DNA of 64,000 bases. Source: Lactiplantibacillus plajomi (GTDB lineage Bacteria; Bacillota; Bacilli; Lactobacillales; Lactobacillaceae). Position numbers and translations under genes: made by a program. Below are positions 1-7,583 of the stretch, one piece after another; the first letter of the stretch is position 1, and every line of letters starts with the position of its first letter. The stretch is taken from positions 62,001 to 126,000 of the forward strand of contig NZ_BJDZ01000001.1 in the NCBI RefSeq assembly GCF_005405405.1, in the 5' to 3' direction. The notes below the pieces were generated by a model. That model did no database searches. It was not told the DNA's origin and saw nothing but the letters and a program-made list of their open reading frames with translations.

Positions 1-178
1 AGTAGGCGCTCACGACTAATATCATGGTCAAAAAAAGTACGATCAACCAGCGGGTCAACTGGCGGCGGTGCCACTGATAGCCCACCGCAGCGGCAAACCG
101 TTGCCAGTATGGGTGTAACCAACGACCAATCGCCCGCAAGCCGGACTTGATCGTCGCCCAAAATCCATTTCTTTGCAT
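1..178 (-). CDS. N-terminus of a penicillin-binding protein (partial)
   Basis: The 59 visible codons start at an ATG preceded by an AAGGGGAAG ribosome site and run off the left edge. The protein begins with a basic cytoplasmic tail rich in Trp, Arg and His, followed by one membrane segment (LIVLFLTMILVVSAY, about residues 44-58). This is the layout of a type II bitopic class A penicillin-binding protein (PBP1A/2A type), whose glycosyltransferase and transpeptidase domains would follow outside the cell. No catalytic domain lies in the window, so the family call rests on the N-terminal pattern alone. Another single-pass envelope protein is possible. Confidence 0.45.
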   Translation of the reverse strand, partial: MQRNGFWATIKSGLRAIGRWLHPYWQRFAAAVGYQWHRRQLTRWLIVLFLTMILVVSAY

Positions 179-332
179 AATCTTCCCCTTGTTCAGCCGG
201 TGTTGCAACCAAGCAAATTGGTTGCACGAGTTATTGACACCCGCGTTACTTGTTGCTAGCTTTCATAATTGTATCATAAATCTAGCCGAACTTAGTTGCC
301 GGCCGTAAGCTTGGAAAAATCTTCAGAATTTT

Positions 333-374
333 AAAAAAGGCGGTGACTTTCCGTTGATTGGAAAATCACCGCCT
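333..374 (-). terminator. Rho-independent terminator after the 40-residue gene
   Basis: A 15-base arm (AGGCGGTGACTTTCC, 338-352) pairs almost perfectly with 360-374 over a 7-base loop. On the minus strand the hairpin is followed by a T-run (333-338). Confidence 0.8.
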
Positions 375-388
375 ACCGAGCAGTCCGG

Positions 389-511
389 TTACTTGCGCCG
401 GACTCCCCGGCGATTTGCGTTTAATTCGTTTTGTTGCCGCTTGAATTTTTCAAAGGTCGCGTCCCGTTTCTTTTGGTTTTGACGGGAAGACCGTTTTTTG
501 GTGTATTTCAT
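389..511 (-). CDS. Small, highly basic hypothetical protein (40 aa)
   Basis: The ATG at 509-511 lies behind an AGGGAGGG ribosome site, and the ORF ends at a TAA just before a strong terminator. The product is very basic (MKYTKKRSSRQ at the start, RRGVRRK at the end) with a predicted charged helix and no membrane segment or cysteine. The good ribosome site, dedicated terminator and lysine/arginine-rich composition support a real gene, perhaps a nucleic-acid-binding or ribosome-associated peptide. I do not recognise the family. Confidence 0.6.
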   Translation of the reverse strand: MKYTKKRSSRQNQKKRDATFEKFKRQQNELNANRRGVRRK

Positions 512-575
512 TTTCGATCCCTCCCTAACTTATGCTGTCCCTTCTATGATACCTGCTGAAAGCGGGGCTTGTAAA

Positions 576-603
576 CTAAAACGGCGGCCAAGGACCGGCC
601 GCC
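576..603 (-). terminator. Terminator of argR
   Basis: The arms GGCGGCC (583-589) and GGCCGCC (597-603) enclose a 7-base loop just after the argR stop. A GTTTTAGTTT tail follows on the minus strand. Confidence 0.7.
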
Positions 604-608
604 GGCTT

Positions 609-1076
609 TTATAAGTCGTCTTCATTTGCAACGTGGCGCATTAAGAGTGCGTGAAACTGCTTAGCGACCGTCACGCTCGGGCTAACGACAAAGATGGTGT
701 CGTGCCCCGCCAAGGTTCCGGCAACTTCCGGCATGTTCAGGTCGTCAATAATCGCTGCCAACAGGTTTCCATTGCTTGGTAACGTGTGAATGATATTCAT
801 GAATTCGACCCGGTCAACACCGGTGACGACGTCGTGTAAACTTTCGAACAGGCGGTCCTGTTCGTTCTTACTGGTCGTTTTGAAAATCGCGTAGTGCGCT
901 TGGCCGTGTTCGTCGGGCGTTTTGACGATTTGCATTTCCCGGATGTCCCGCGAAATGGTGGCCTGCGTCGCAGCAATCCCCTCCGCCTTTAATTTAGCCA
1001 TTAGTTCTTCCTGCGTGGCAATCGGGTACTGGTTGATCAGTTGCTCAATCGCCGCCTGCCGGTCAGTCTTTTTCAT
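609..1076 (-). CDS. argR: Arginine repressor ArgR/AhrC
   Basis: 155 residues, the usual ArgR length. The N-terminal winged helix (about residues 1-70) contains the family DNA-recognition stretch ATQATISRDIREM (36-48). The C-terminal oligomerisation and arginine-binding domain ends with the GHDTIFVV segment, which matches the conserved GDDT motif. An upstream in-frame start at 1124 exists, but the ATG at 1074-1076 has an AGGGGGG ribosome site at good spacing. Family knowledge: hexameric regulator of arginine synthesis and catabolism using arginine as co-effector. No arginine metabolic operon lies beside it; argS is 15 kb away. Only one ArgR is in this window, although many lactobacilli carry two. 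Confidence 0.95.
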   Translation of the reverse strand: MKKTDRQAAIEQLINQYPIATQEELMAKLKAEGIAATQATISRDIREMQIVKTPDEHGQAHYAIFKTTSKNEQDRLFESLHDVVTGVDRVEFMNIIHTLPSNGNLLAAIIDDLNMPEVAGTLAGHDTIFVVSPSVTVAKQFHALLMRHVANEDDL

Positions 1077-1106
1077 TGCGGGACCCCCCTTAATAAATAT
1101 GAGTAC

Positions 1107-1112
1107 ATTATA
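1107..1112 (-). promoter_or_regulatory. -10 box of argR
   Basis: A perfect TATAAT on the minus strand, about 30 bases upstream of the ATG. No convincing -35 is seen. The stretch TGAATATTTGC just upstream resembles half an ARG box, so autoregulation is possible but not shown. Confidence 0.5.
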
Positions 1113-1148
1113 GCAAATATTCATTACCTAAACTACGCTGATTGCACG

Positions 1149-1193
1149 AAAAAAGCATAATTTCCCCGTTTGTCAGGAAACTATGCTTATTTT
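1149..1193. terminator. Bidirectional terminator between argR and the aminotransferase
   Basis: A near-perfect inverted repeat (AAGCATAATTTCC, 1153-1165, with GGAAACTATGCTT, 1176-1188) with A/T runs on both sides. In the minus direction it terminates the aminotransferase gene. Confidence 0.75.
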
Positions 1194-1215
1194 TAATTGC
1201 ATATATAACCGGCTA

Positions 1216-2334
1216 TTAATCTAACTGGGCTAAGTAGTCACCGAGTAAGTGCAAGCCGCGCTTTAGCGTCGGCGTGTCCGTACAGTAACCGAGGCGGGCG
1301 CGCCCTGGTAAGTCGAAGCGACTCCCCGGCACTAATAGTACGCCGGTGTCACGCAACAGGTTCAAACAAAAGCTTTCGTCGTCCATTGGTAAATCGAGCT
1401 TAATGCAGGCGACCGAAATCCCCTTTGGCATGATCAGGCTGACCCGTGGTTGCTGGGCGATCCAATCCCGAACGATTGCCCGGTTACGGACCACGATTGC
1501 CCGGTTGCGCGCCCAGATCTGCTGGCGGTGCTTTAAAATCAGCACGGCCAACTGATCGTTAACGACCCCGCCACAAATCATCGTGTAGTCGCGGTACTTG
1601 CGGAATTGGTCGACGACCGCGCTGTCCGGGGTGGCCACCCAGCCGATCCGCACGCCGGGCGCTGAATAGGTTTTGGACAAACTGTTAACCGCAATCCCGT
1701 GCTCGTAAAGGTCGGCAATTGAGGTAAACGGCGTCCCGTCCAACGGCTGATAAACTTCATCCGCCAAGACGTAGGCCCCGACTTCACGTGCTAGCGCAAC
1801 GACCGCGCTTAACAACGCTTTATCCATCAAGCCGCCGGTCGGGTTCATCGCGTTATTCAATAAAATCATCTTGGTGTCGGGGCGGATTAACCGCCGTAAT
1901 TCCGCGATGTCCGGTAACCACTCGCGGTCTTCACGTACGTGCCAGTAATCGACGGTTGCGCCTAGTGACCGCGGGATGTCGTAAAGTTGCTGGTAAGTTG
2001 GGTACAGCGCAATCACGTGGTCGCCGGGATTGATTAAACTATAAATCGCTAAGTAGTTTGCACCGGTCGCCCCGTTGGTTTGTAAGACGTTTTCTCCAGG
2101 CACCCGCTGATACAAGTCACTCACGAGTGCTTTAAAGGTCGGCGAACCCTCGATCCAGCCGTAATCCAACCGTGCCTGGTTTAACTGCTGATAAAAAGCT
2201 TGTCCCTTTTGGCCGTCCATGGCAGCGATTTCCGCCATCGTTAGGGCAACCACCGAACTTTGACTAATATCGGTCGTTGCTTCGCGCTCGTGGTCGTTCA
2301 ACCATGATTCGACCCCGAATCCCGCAATTTGCAT
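1216..2334 (-). CDS. PLP-dependent aminotransferase, class I/II fold
   Basis: 372 residues with the fold-type I landmarks in order: NAMNPTGG (161-168), DEVY (192-195), the Schiff-base lysine in SLSKTYSAPG (Lys221) and the phosphate-binding Arg in GVRIGW (Arg229). The N-terminus is short compared with AspC-type enzymes, which fits the capreomycidine synthase-like / Enduracididine-type group seen in lactobacilli. The substrate cannot be read from sequence. It is monocistronic, with its own terminator downstream. The next genes upstream are an amino-acid exporter (same strand) and a divergent MocR regulator, so a role in amino-acid metabolism under that regulator is plausible but inferred. Confidence 0.85.
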   Translation of the reverse strand: MQIAGFGVESWLNDHEREATTDISQSSVVALTMAEIAAMDGQKGQAFYQQLNQARLDYGWIEGSPTFKALVSDLYQRVPGENVLQTNGATGANYLAIYSLINPGDHVIALYPTYQQLYDIPRSLGATVDYWHVREDREWLPDIAELRRLIRPDTKMILLNNAMNPTGGLMDKALLSAVVALAREVGAYVLADEVYQPLDGTPFTSIADLYEHGIAVNSLSKTYSAPGVRIGWVATPDSAVVDQFRKYRDYTMICGGVVNDQLAVLILKHRQQIWARNRAIVVRNRAIVRDWIAQQPRVSLIMPKGISVACIKLDLPMDDESFCLNLLRDTGVLLVPGSRFDLPGRARLGYCTDTPTLKRGLHLLGDYLAQLD

Positions 2335-2398
2335 GCTATCGTTCCTCTCAAATAAAGTCCAATAGTTCTAGCATACCGATTGTCCGGCTGAACCGCAA

Positions 2399-3007
2399 CT
2401 AAATCTTGGTGACGAAGGTTGCCAGTAATTTCACCCCGTACAAAATAATGATTGCGCCACAAACCCGGTTGATCCAGAGCAGGACCCGCGGGCGCATCAG
2501 GTGCTTGAAACGACTAACCAGGCTCGTCAGGCTAAAGAACCAGATGATCGACGCGATGATGACCCCCGCTATAAAGAAGTGGGTCAACGCGGCCGGAATC
2601 GACACCCGAAAGGCCGCTAACAATACCGAGCCGTCGATAATCGCCTGCGGGTTCAACCAGGCGACCGAAAAGGCGGTGACGACCGCCGTCCGGTAAGAAA
2701 ACGGCGCGGTCACCGTACCCATCGCTTGCTCCTGCGCGCTGACTAGTCCCCAACCAATGTAAAAAACTAACAAGCTCCCAACCAATAAAACTAACAGTTC
2801 AAGCCACGGCCGCGCCTGCAACAGTTGCCCCACGCCGTAAAAGCACGCTAGCGACAGCGACGCATCAAAGGCAATGACAATCAACGCCACTCGTAACGCC
2901 CGCCGGTACGGCTGTTCGATGGCGGTCGAAACCACGAATAAATTTTGCATCCCAATCGGTGCAATGTAAACAATTCCGAATAATAACCCTTGTAAAAAAA
3001 TCGACAT
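2399..3007 (-). CDS. LysE/RhtB-family amino-acid exporter
   Basis: 202 residues with about six hydrophobic segments and the LysE-family opening: a first helix ending in IAPIGMQNLFVV (the family's G-P-G/Q-N pattern), then a second block with FDASLSLACFYGVG. The ATG has an AAGG site close upstream. Family knowledge: proton-driven export of basic or other amino acids. It is transcribed divergently from a MocR regulator 140 bases away, a common arrangement in which the regulator controls the exporter. Exact substrate unknown; arginine or lysine are the family's usual cargo. Confidence 0.88.
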   Translation of the reverse strand: MSIFLQGLLFGIVYIAPIGMQNLFVVSTAIEQPYRRALRVALIVIAFDASLSLACFYGVGQLLQARPWLELLVLLVGSLLVFYIGWGLVSAQEQAMGTVTAPFSYRTAVVTAFSVAWLNPQAIIDGSVLLAAFRVSIPAALTHFFIAGVIIASIIWFFSLTSLVSRFKHLMRPRVLLWINRVCGAIIILYGVKLLATFVTKI

Positions 3008-3051
3008 CCTTTAATTCCCCCAAACCCAACTAGTTCGGTTCGTCACCAAAA

Positions 3052-3080
3052 CTGATTTTTAATTCAAAGACGATTATAAT
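3052..3080 (+). promoter_or_regulatory. Promoter of the MocR-type regulator gene
   Basis: A perfect TATAAT (3075-3080) with CTGATT (3052-3057) at 17-base spacing. The -35 is weak. MocR proteins usually bind direct repeats in this divergent region; I could not pick out clear repeats. Confidence 0.5.
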
Positions 3081-3145
3081 GGGGGTATTCAAAATTGTCC
3101 CCAACCAATTCAGTGAAAATTACCCAACCACTAGGAGGAATCGCC

Positions 3146-4597
3146 ATGGCCACTGTTACCATCGACTGGCGTCCGGATAAGTCCGCGGACACGCCAATCT
3201 ACCAACAAATCACCAACTTTTTTCAACACCAAATCGCAACCGGTAATTGGCCGGTCGGAACGAAATTACCCCCACAACGGCAGTTAGCCAGCCTGTTCAC
3301 CGTCAACCGCAGTACCGTGATCACCGCCCTCGACGAGCTGATGGCGGTCGGCCTGATTACCAGCGTCCGCGGCTCGGGAATGGTGGTTTCCGGTAACCAC
3401 TGGTCGAGCTTACTGGCCGAACACATCAACTGGTCCCAGTACGTGAAGGCCGGTCAGTTCAAACCCAACTCGCGGGCGTTACAAAAAATCAACCAGTTCG
3501 AAACCGACGCCGTCATCCGCTTAAGCACCGGTGAACCCGCTCCCGAGCAGTTCCCGCGGCCACTGTTTCAGCGATCCCTTAGCCAACTGGGCGAGCGGCT
3601 CACTAGCCTAAACTACACCGAACCGGCCGGTATCCTGGCGCTACGCCAGCAAATCGCCCGCCACTTGCAAAAGGTCGGGATTCAAACGACCGCCGCCAAC
3701 ATTTTAATCACCTCGGGGTCGTTGCAGGCCTTACAATTAGTTTCGATGGCGCTATTCCCCGCCAACGCGACGATTTACACCGAAGCGCCGACCTACGTCA
3801 AATCGCTGAACGTCTTTCAGTCCGCCAAGACCCACTTAGCGGGCGTACCGATGGACAGTCAGGGCATGGCCTACTGGCAAATGACGCCGCCCACCCGCGA
3901 CGAGCACGCCATTATCTACACCATTCCGACCTTCAATAACCCGACCGGAATTGTGATGAGTGCGGAACGGCGTCAACAACTGTTGCAGTACGCGCAGGAG
4001 CACCGCTTACCGATTTTGGAAGACGCCGCCTACCAGGACGTCTGGTTCGACCAGCAACCGCCACAGCCGCTAAAGGCCCGGGATAGCGCCGGTAACGTCA
4101 TCTACTTCGGCAGTATCTCCAAGTCACTGGCGCCCGGCTTAAGAATCGGTTGGACGGTCGCGGCTAAGCCGGTGATCGACCGCCTGACCGACGTGCGGAT
4201 GCAAACCGACTACGGGGCCAGTTCGTTGTCACAACTAGTCTTAGCAACCATTTTAGCCGATCCCGAATACGAGACTTACCAAGCCCACTTCCGGCAAGTG
4301 CTACGCCAAAAAGCGAGCGCTGCCCAAGCGATTTTACAACGCTACTGGGGCGACTTTGCGACCTGGCAAGCGCCTACCGGTGGGTTCTACCTCTGGGTCC
4401 ACTTGAGCGATAAGATCAACATTACCAAGCTATTCGACCTGGCGACCGCCCACAACGTCCTGTTCAACCCTGGTAGTATTTACGACTTTCAACCGAACCA
4501 TTACATCCGCCTGAGTTTTTCCTACGAAACCAGCGACCGCTTTGAACGCGGCATTCAGCTACTGACCGAGTTAATCCACGCCAATTTTGACGTCTAG
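3146..4597 (+). CDS. MocR/PdxR-type regulator: GntR winged helix fused to an aminotransferase-like domain
   Basis: 483 residues from the ATG at 3146, which sits behind CTAGGAGG. An upstream in-frame start at 3095 lacks such a site. Residues about 1-85 form a GntR-type winged helix (IYQQI, LPPQRQLASLF, NRSTV, RGSGMVV). The rest is an aminotransferase-I fold with IPTFNNPTGI, the lysine of SISKSLAPGLRIGW (about Lys326) and a C-terminal GGFYLWVHL. Family knowledge: MocR proteins are PLP-sensing regulators of vitamin B6, GABA, taurine or amino-acid genes, usually acting on a divergent target, here the LysE exporter. Length is standard. The effector is unknown. Confidence 0.9.
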   Translation: MATVTIDWRPDKSADTPIYQQITNFFQHQIATGNWPVGTKLPPQRQLASLFTVNRSTVITALDELMAVGLITSVRGSGMVVSGNHWSSLLAEHINWSQYVKAGQFKPNSRALQKINQFETDAVIRLSTGEPAPEQFPRPLFQRSLSQLGERLTSLNYTEPAGILALRQQIARHLQKVGIQTTAANILITSGSLQALQLVSMALFPANATIYTEAPTYVKSLNVFQSAKTHLAGVPMDSQGMAYWQMTPPTRDEHAIIYTIPTFNNPTGIVMSAERRQQLLQYAQEHRLPILEDAAYQDVWFDQQPPQPLKARDSAGNVIYFGSISKSLAPGLRIGWTVAAKPVIDRLTDVRMQTDYGASSLSQLVLATILADPEYETYQAHFRQVLRQKASAAQAILQRYWGDFATWQAPTGGFYLWVHLSDKINITKLFDLATAHNVLFNPGSIYDFQPNHYIRLSFSYETSDRFERGIQLLTELIHANFDV

Positions 4598-4711
4598 TTC
4601 GGACATTTCCAGAACGGACGCCTTTACTGGGATTCGCCGGCGCCGCGGTTTAAGCTTGCCAAGACGACTTGCCAAGCAGCAGCGTCAAACCAGTAGAAAG
4701 CGGGTCAACTA

Positions 4712-5149
4712 ATGATTCAACTCATTTTAAAAACGTGGCAGCGTCACCGCCGCATCTGGGCGTACCTAATTTTTGGCGGCTTAATGACCGTCGTCAACTT
4801 TGTCTTATACGGTGGCTTAACCGGGTGGCTGCAATGTCCCTACCTAATCAGCAACGTCATCGCCTGGTTCGGGTCGGTGCTCTTCGCCTACGTCACCAAC
4901 CGGCGCTGGGTCTTTACCAGTCATGCCGACAGCGGTCGGGCCCAATTACGCGAAATTGCCAGTTTCTTCTGGTACCGGGCGCTAAGCTTAGGCGTCGACG
5001 AACTGATCATGTTCGTGGGGGTCAGCTTACTAGCTGGCAACGGACTGATTGTTAAACTAATCGATCAAGTCATCATCGTCTTACTGAACTGGGTCTTTAG
5101 TAAGTACCTGATTTTCAAGAGGCCGACCAATAAAGCCACTGACCGTTAA
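4712..5149 (+). CDS. GtrA/GtcA-family membrane protein
   Basis: 145 residues with four hydrophobic segments and the GtrA signature: YLIFGGLMTVVNF in the first helix, NVIAWFGSVLFAYVTNRRWVF in the second and third, and NWVFSKYLIF at the end. Family knowledge: GtrA proteins help to flip undecaprenyl-phosphate-linked sugars, or otherwise serve three-part glycosylation systems together with a GtrB-type glycosyltransferase and a GT-C enzyme. Those partners are encoded just downstream on the opposite strand (5547-8578), so it probably serves them. The ribosome site (AGAAAG) is weak. 95 bases separate it from the DltC gene. Confidence 0.88.
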   Translation: MIQLILKTWQRHRRIWAYLIFGGLMTVVNFVLYGGLTGWLQCPYLISNVIAWFGSVLFAYVTNRRWVFTSHADSGRAQLREIASFFWYRALSLGVDELIMFVGVSLLAGNGLIVKLIDQVIIVLLNWVFSKYLIFKRPTNKATDR

Positions 5150-5193
5150 AACGGCTCGTTACCAAGCGTTGCGGTCACCCGCAATCACCATAT

Positions 5194-5222
5194 TTGTGTT
5201 ACGCTAAACGTGTTCGTTATTA
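5194..5222 (+). promoter_or_regulatory. Possible promoter of the DltC-like gene
   Basis: TTGTGT (5194-5199) and TTATTA (5217-5222) at 17-base spacing, just ahead of the AGGGGG ribosome site. This would let the carrier-protein gene be expressed apart from GtrA. Confidence 0.4.
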
Positions 5223-5244
5223 AATCACTAGGGGGATCAACAAC

Positions 5245-5481
5245 ATGGACGACACAAAGGCAACGGTACTCTCAATTTTACAAGACTTAACGGGTGAAGA
5301 CGTCTCGGCCCACATGGATAGTAACTTATTCGATGAAGGATTACTTGACTCGATGGGGTCCGTCCAACTATTACTCGAACTGCAAAACCAATTAGGAATC
5401 GAAGTGCCAGTATCGGAATTTGAGCGTTCCGAATGGGAAACGCCCGCCAAAATCGTGGCGAAGGTTGCGAGCTTAGAATAA
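5245..5481 (+). CDS. dltC: D-alanyl carrier protein, orphan DltC paralogue
   Basis: 78 residues, the normal DltC length, forming one acyl-carrier fold. The 4'-phosphopantetheine attachment motif [14 protein letters not shown] places the modified serine at residue 36, and the sequence around it is DltC-like, not ACP-like. Family knowledge: DltA loads D-alanine onto this serine and DltB/DltD pass it to lipoteichoic acid (and on to wall teichoic acid). No dltA, dltB, dltD or dltX is nearby, so this is a stand-alone copy, like the second dltC I recall from L. plantarum. It sits within a Gtr glycosylation block and ends at a shared bidirectional terminator. Good AGGGGG ribosome site. Confidence 0.88.
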   Translation: MDDTKATVLSILQDLTGEDVSAHMDSNLFDEGLLDSMGSVQLLLELQNQLGIEVPVSEFERSEWETPAKIVAKVASLE

Positions 5482-5507
5482 GTCGCCCCACCACTTTCAA
5501 CCCGCAA

Positions 5508-5548
5508 AAAACAGGTTGCTTGACTAATCGCCAAGCAACCTGTTTTTT
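5508..5548. terminator. Bidirectional terminator between dltC and the GT-C gene
   Basis: A perfect 11-base stem (ACAGGTTGCTT, 5511-5521; AAGCAACCTGT, 5533-5543) flanked by an A-run on the left and a T-run on the right, between two convergent genes. Confidence 0.9.
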
Positions 5549-7583
5549 ATGGGTTATTTTTTGAATCCTGTCGCACCGCTACCAGCGCGGCGGTGGCAAA
5601 CACGCTGCTCATCAGCAGTGCACTGAGCCAACTCCGACTCAGTGTCTGGGGACCGTGGTACTGCACGACCCGCACCATTAAACTCGGGTTCGGCCGAGGC
5701 GTGATTCGCCCCGTTTGGAGGTTATACGAGGCGATTGCCGCACCGTACGCAACTGACCGCTGACCCACGTTTTTAATGACGACCCGCAAGCCCCCGGTGG
5801 TCTGCGGATAGGTCAACTTTTTCAGTTGCCCGCTCCGTCCCTGCCGATTGAGCAGTGGTCGTTCGCCACTCATTAGGCGAATATGCACTTGCTGCCGCTG
5901 CCCGCGTACCGGGCTTAGGGTGAGTTGATCACTCGCTGCCAGCGGGTTAATCCTAAGCGTAGTTTGCTGACCGGGACGCAACTGTAGGCTGGTATGTTCA
6001 ACGTAATTGCCGTCCCCCTGCTCAGCCACGACAGTTTGGCGACTGACCGACTGCTGACTAGTTTGCCAGATACTGATTAGTGCGAGCACCCCTAGCCCAA
6101 CCAAGGCCAGTGCACCACCGCGCCGCCAGTTTGGCTGCCACTGCCAGGTTGGCCGGTCAGTCAAGCCAATTGCCGTCAACAGCAACAATCCTGGTAATAA
6201 CGGTAATGCATAGCGCGGCTCGACTTCCCAAAACAGGACGTGAAACGCCGTTAAGCCTAAAATCGTGAGTGCAATGAACTGACGGGCCAATGCTGGCGTG
6301 GTGGTCCGCATCAACGTGCCACAACTTTCCAATAAAAGCACTAAGTAGCCGACCTGCGCCATCAGGACCAACCAGAACTGAAAATTACGTTGGTAAAGCC
6401 GGTACGGTCGCAGCGCCCGGAGCCACTGGGTCGTCAACTTAAAACTGTCAAAGTCGCCGGTCGCCCAAAAGACCCGCATTTTTTTGGCAAGGTGGACCGC
6501 TAACCCGCTGATGCCAAAGCGTTTCAGCCGGTGCTCAATCAACGCTTTAGCCCGCCGTTGCTTCGCTTTGGCGGTTGGTTGGTCGTTAACGCGCGCAAAG
6601 TCCGGTTCATTATATTGCCCCGCGTAACGCGGGTTCAGGCTCATGGCGATCCAACTGGTGGCCGGCAACTGGGCGTTGGCGTCACCGCGGTACCCGGCGT
6701 GCTGCCGGGCCACGTTTGCACCGCCCATCACGAGGAGTAACGTCACCACCAGGCTAGCGAACCAGAGCAGCGCCGTCCGCCAAGTTAGTCGCCGAAGAGC
6801 AGCCAAGCCGATACCAATCAGGACCAGCGCCAGCCAAAAAACGATCAAGTTGGTTTTAAACCCGACCGCCCCGCTAACTAACAGCATCGTCAGTGGCAGT
6901 ACCCACCAACGTTGCCGGTGGGCTGCCCAGTACGTTAAACCGGCTAAGGTGTTCAAGGCGACTGGCAAAACTAAGCCATCGGTATACGCAAACAGCCCGT
7001 AAGCGTAGATGGCCGGGCTCAGTAACCAAAATAGTAATAGCCAAAATACGCCGGGCTGGGCCCGCCGCCACCACATCAACAAGTAAATTGCGCTGACTAG
7101 CGCGGTATCGATCCAGGCAAAGCGCAGGACGTTCAGCAGCGGCCACGGCGTCGCCGTTAACGGCTGCAATAATTTTAGTAAGCCCGCTTCCAGCAACGTA
7201 AAATTAACGTTATTCGGGTAAATCAAAAAGTAACGCGACCACGTCAGGTGACCCTGGGCAAGCAAAATTGCTTGATTCCGCACGTGAAAGGCGTCCGCCC
7301 GCGCCACGTCGACAAAGGTCAGCGCCACTAATAACTGCATCAAGATGATTGTCACGCCTAGACCCACGCAGACGCGCCAGTAGGTCTTAGGCTGCCACCG
7401 CTTTAGCCACCGGCGTAACCCGTTAATGATTACAATCACGGCGAAGGCCAGACTACCGGTCACCAGCGGCGTAGCGACGTCGGGATTACCCAAAAAGCGA
7501 ACCGGCGCTAACCAGGCTAGTAGCACCGCCCACGCTAATACCGCGACCGCCAACCCCGGAATCAGCCGTGCGCCCCACCGCAT
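5547..7583 (-). CDS. Multi-pass GT-C type glycosyltransferase (GtrC-like)
   Basis: 678 residues with about eleven or twelve hydrophobic segments in the N-terminal two-thirds and a soluble C-terminal domain of about 150 residues before a last helix. An acidic pair in the first outer loop (VDVARADAFHVRNQA, near residues 93-107) fits the GT-C catalytic loop of the GT39/ArnT type. Its start codon overlaps the stop of the upstream GtrB-like gene by one base, so the two are translationally coupled. Family knowledge: the GT-C partner moves a sugar from a lipid-phosphate carrier to an envelope polymer outside the cell. Sugar and acceptor unknown. No close named family is recognised beyond this architecture. 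Confidence 0.7.
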   Translation of the reverse strand: MRWGARLIPGLAVAVLAWAVLLAWLAPVRFLGNPDVATPLVTGSLAFAVIVIINGLRRWLKRWQPKTYWRVCVGLGVTIILMQLLVALTFVDVARADAFHVRNQAILLAQGHLTWSRYFLIYPNNVNFTLLEAGLLKLLQPLTATPWPLLNVLRFAWIDTALVSAIYLLMWWRRAQPGVFWLLLFWLLSPAIYAYGLFAYTDGLVLPVALNTLAGLTYWAAHRQRWWVLPLTMLLVSGAVGFKTNLIVFWLALVLIGIGLAALRRLTWRTALLWFASLVVTLLLVMGGANVARQHAGYRGDANAQLPATSWIAMSLNPRYAGQYNEPDFARVNDQPTAKAKQRRAKALIEHRLKRFGISGLAVHLAKKMRVFWATGDFDSFKLTTQWLRALRPYRLYQRNFQFWLVLMAQVGYLVLLLESCGTLMRTTTPALARQFIALTILGLTAFHVLFWEVEPRYALPLLPGLLLLTAIGLTDRPTWQWQPNWRRGGALALVGLGVLALISIWQTSQQSVSRQTVVAEQGDGNYVEHTSLQLRPGQQTTLRINPLAASDQLTLSPVRGQRQQVHIRLMSGERPLLNRQGRSGQLKKLTYPQTTGGLRVVIKNVGQRSVAYGAAIASYNLQTGRITPRPNPSLMVRVVQYHGPQTLSRSWLSALLMSSVFATAALVAVRQDSKNNP

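Noticed and set aside
922-1113. Plus-strand ORF inside argR
   Set aside because: It lies wholly within a certain gene on the other strand and has no ribosome site. The same holds for most similar ORFs, for example 1788-2033, 6643-7002, 10062-10388, 14021-14443, 17380-17802 and 25553-25903.
1107-1140. Arginine box upstream of argR
   Set aside because: Only one half-site resembles the consensus; the second half cannot be seen.
4669-5055. Longer alternative ORF over the GtrA gene
   Set aside because: Arg-rich composition, different frame and no family features, whereas the GtrA frame has four helices and family motifs.
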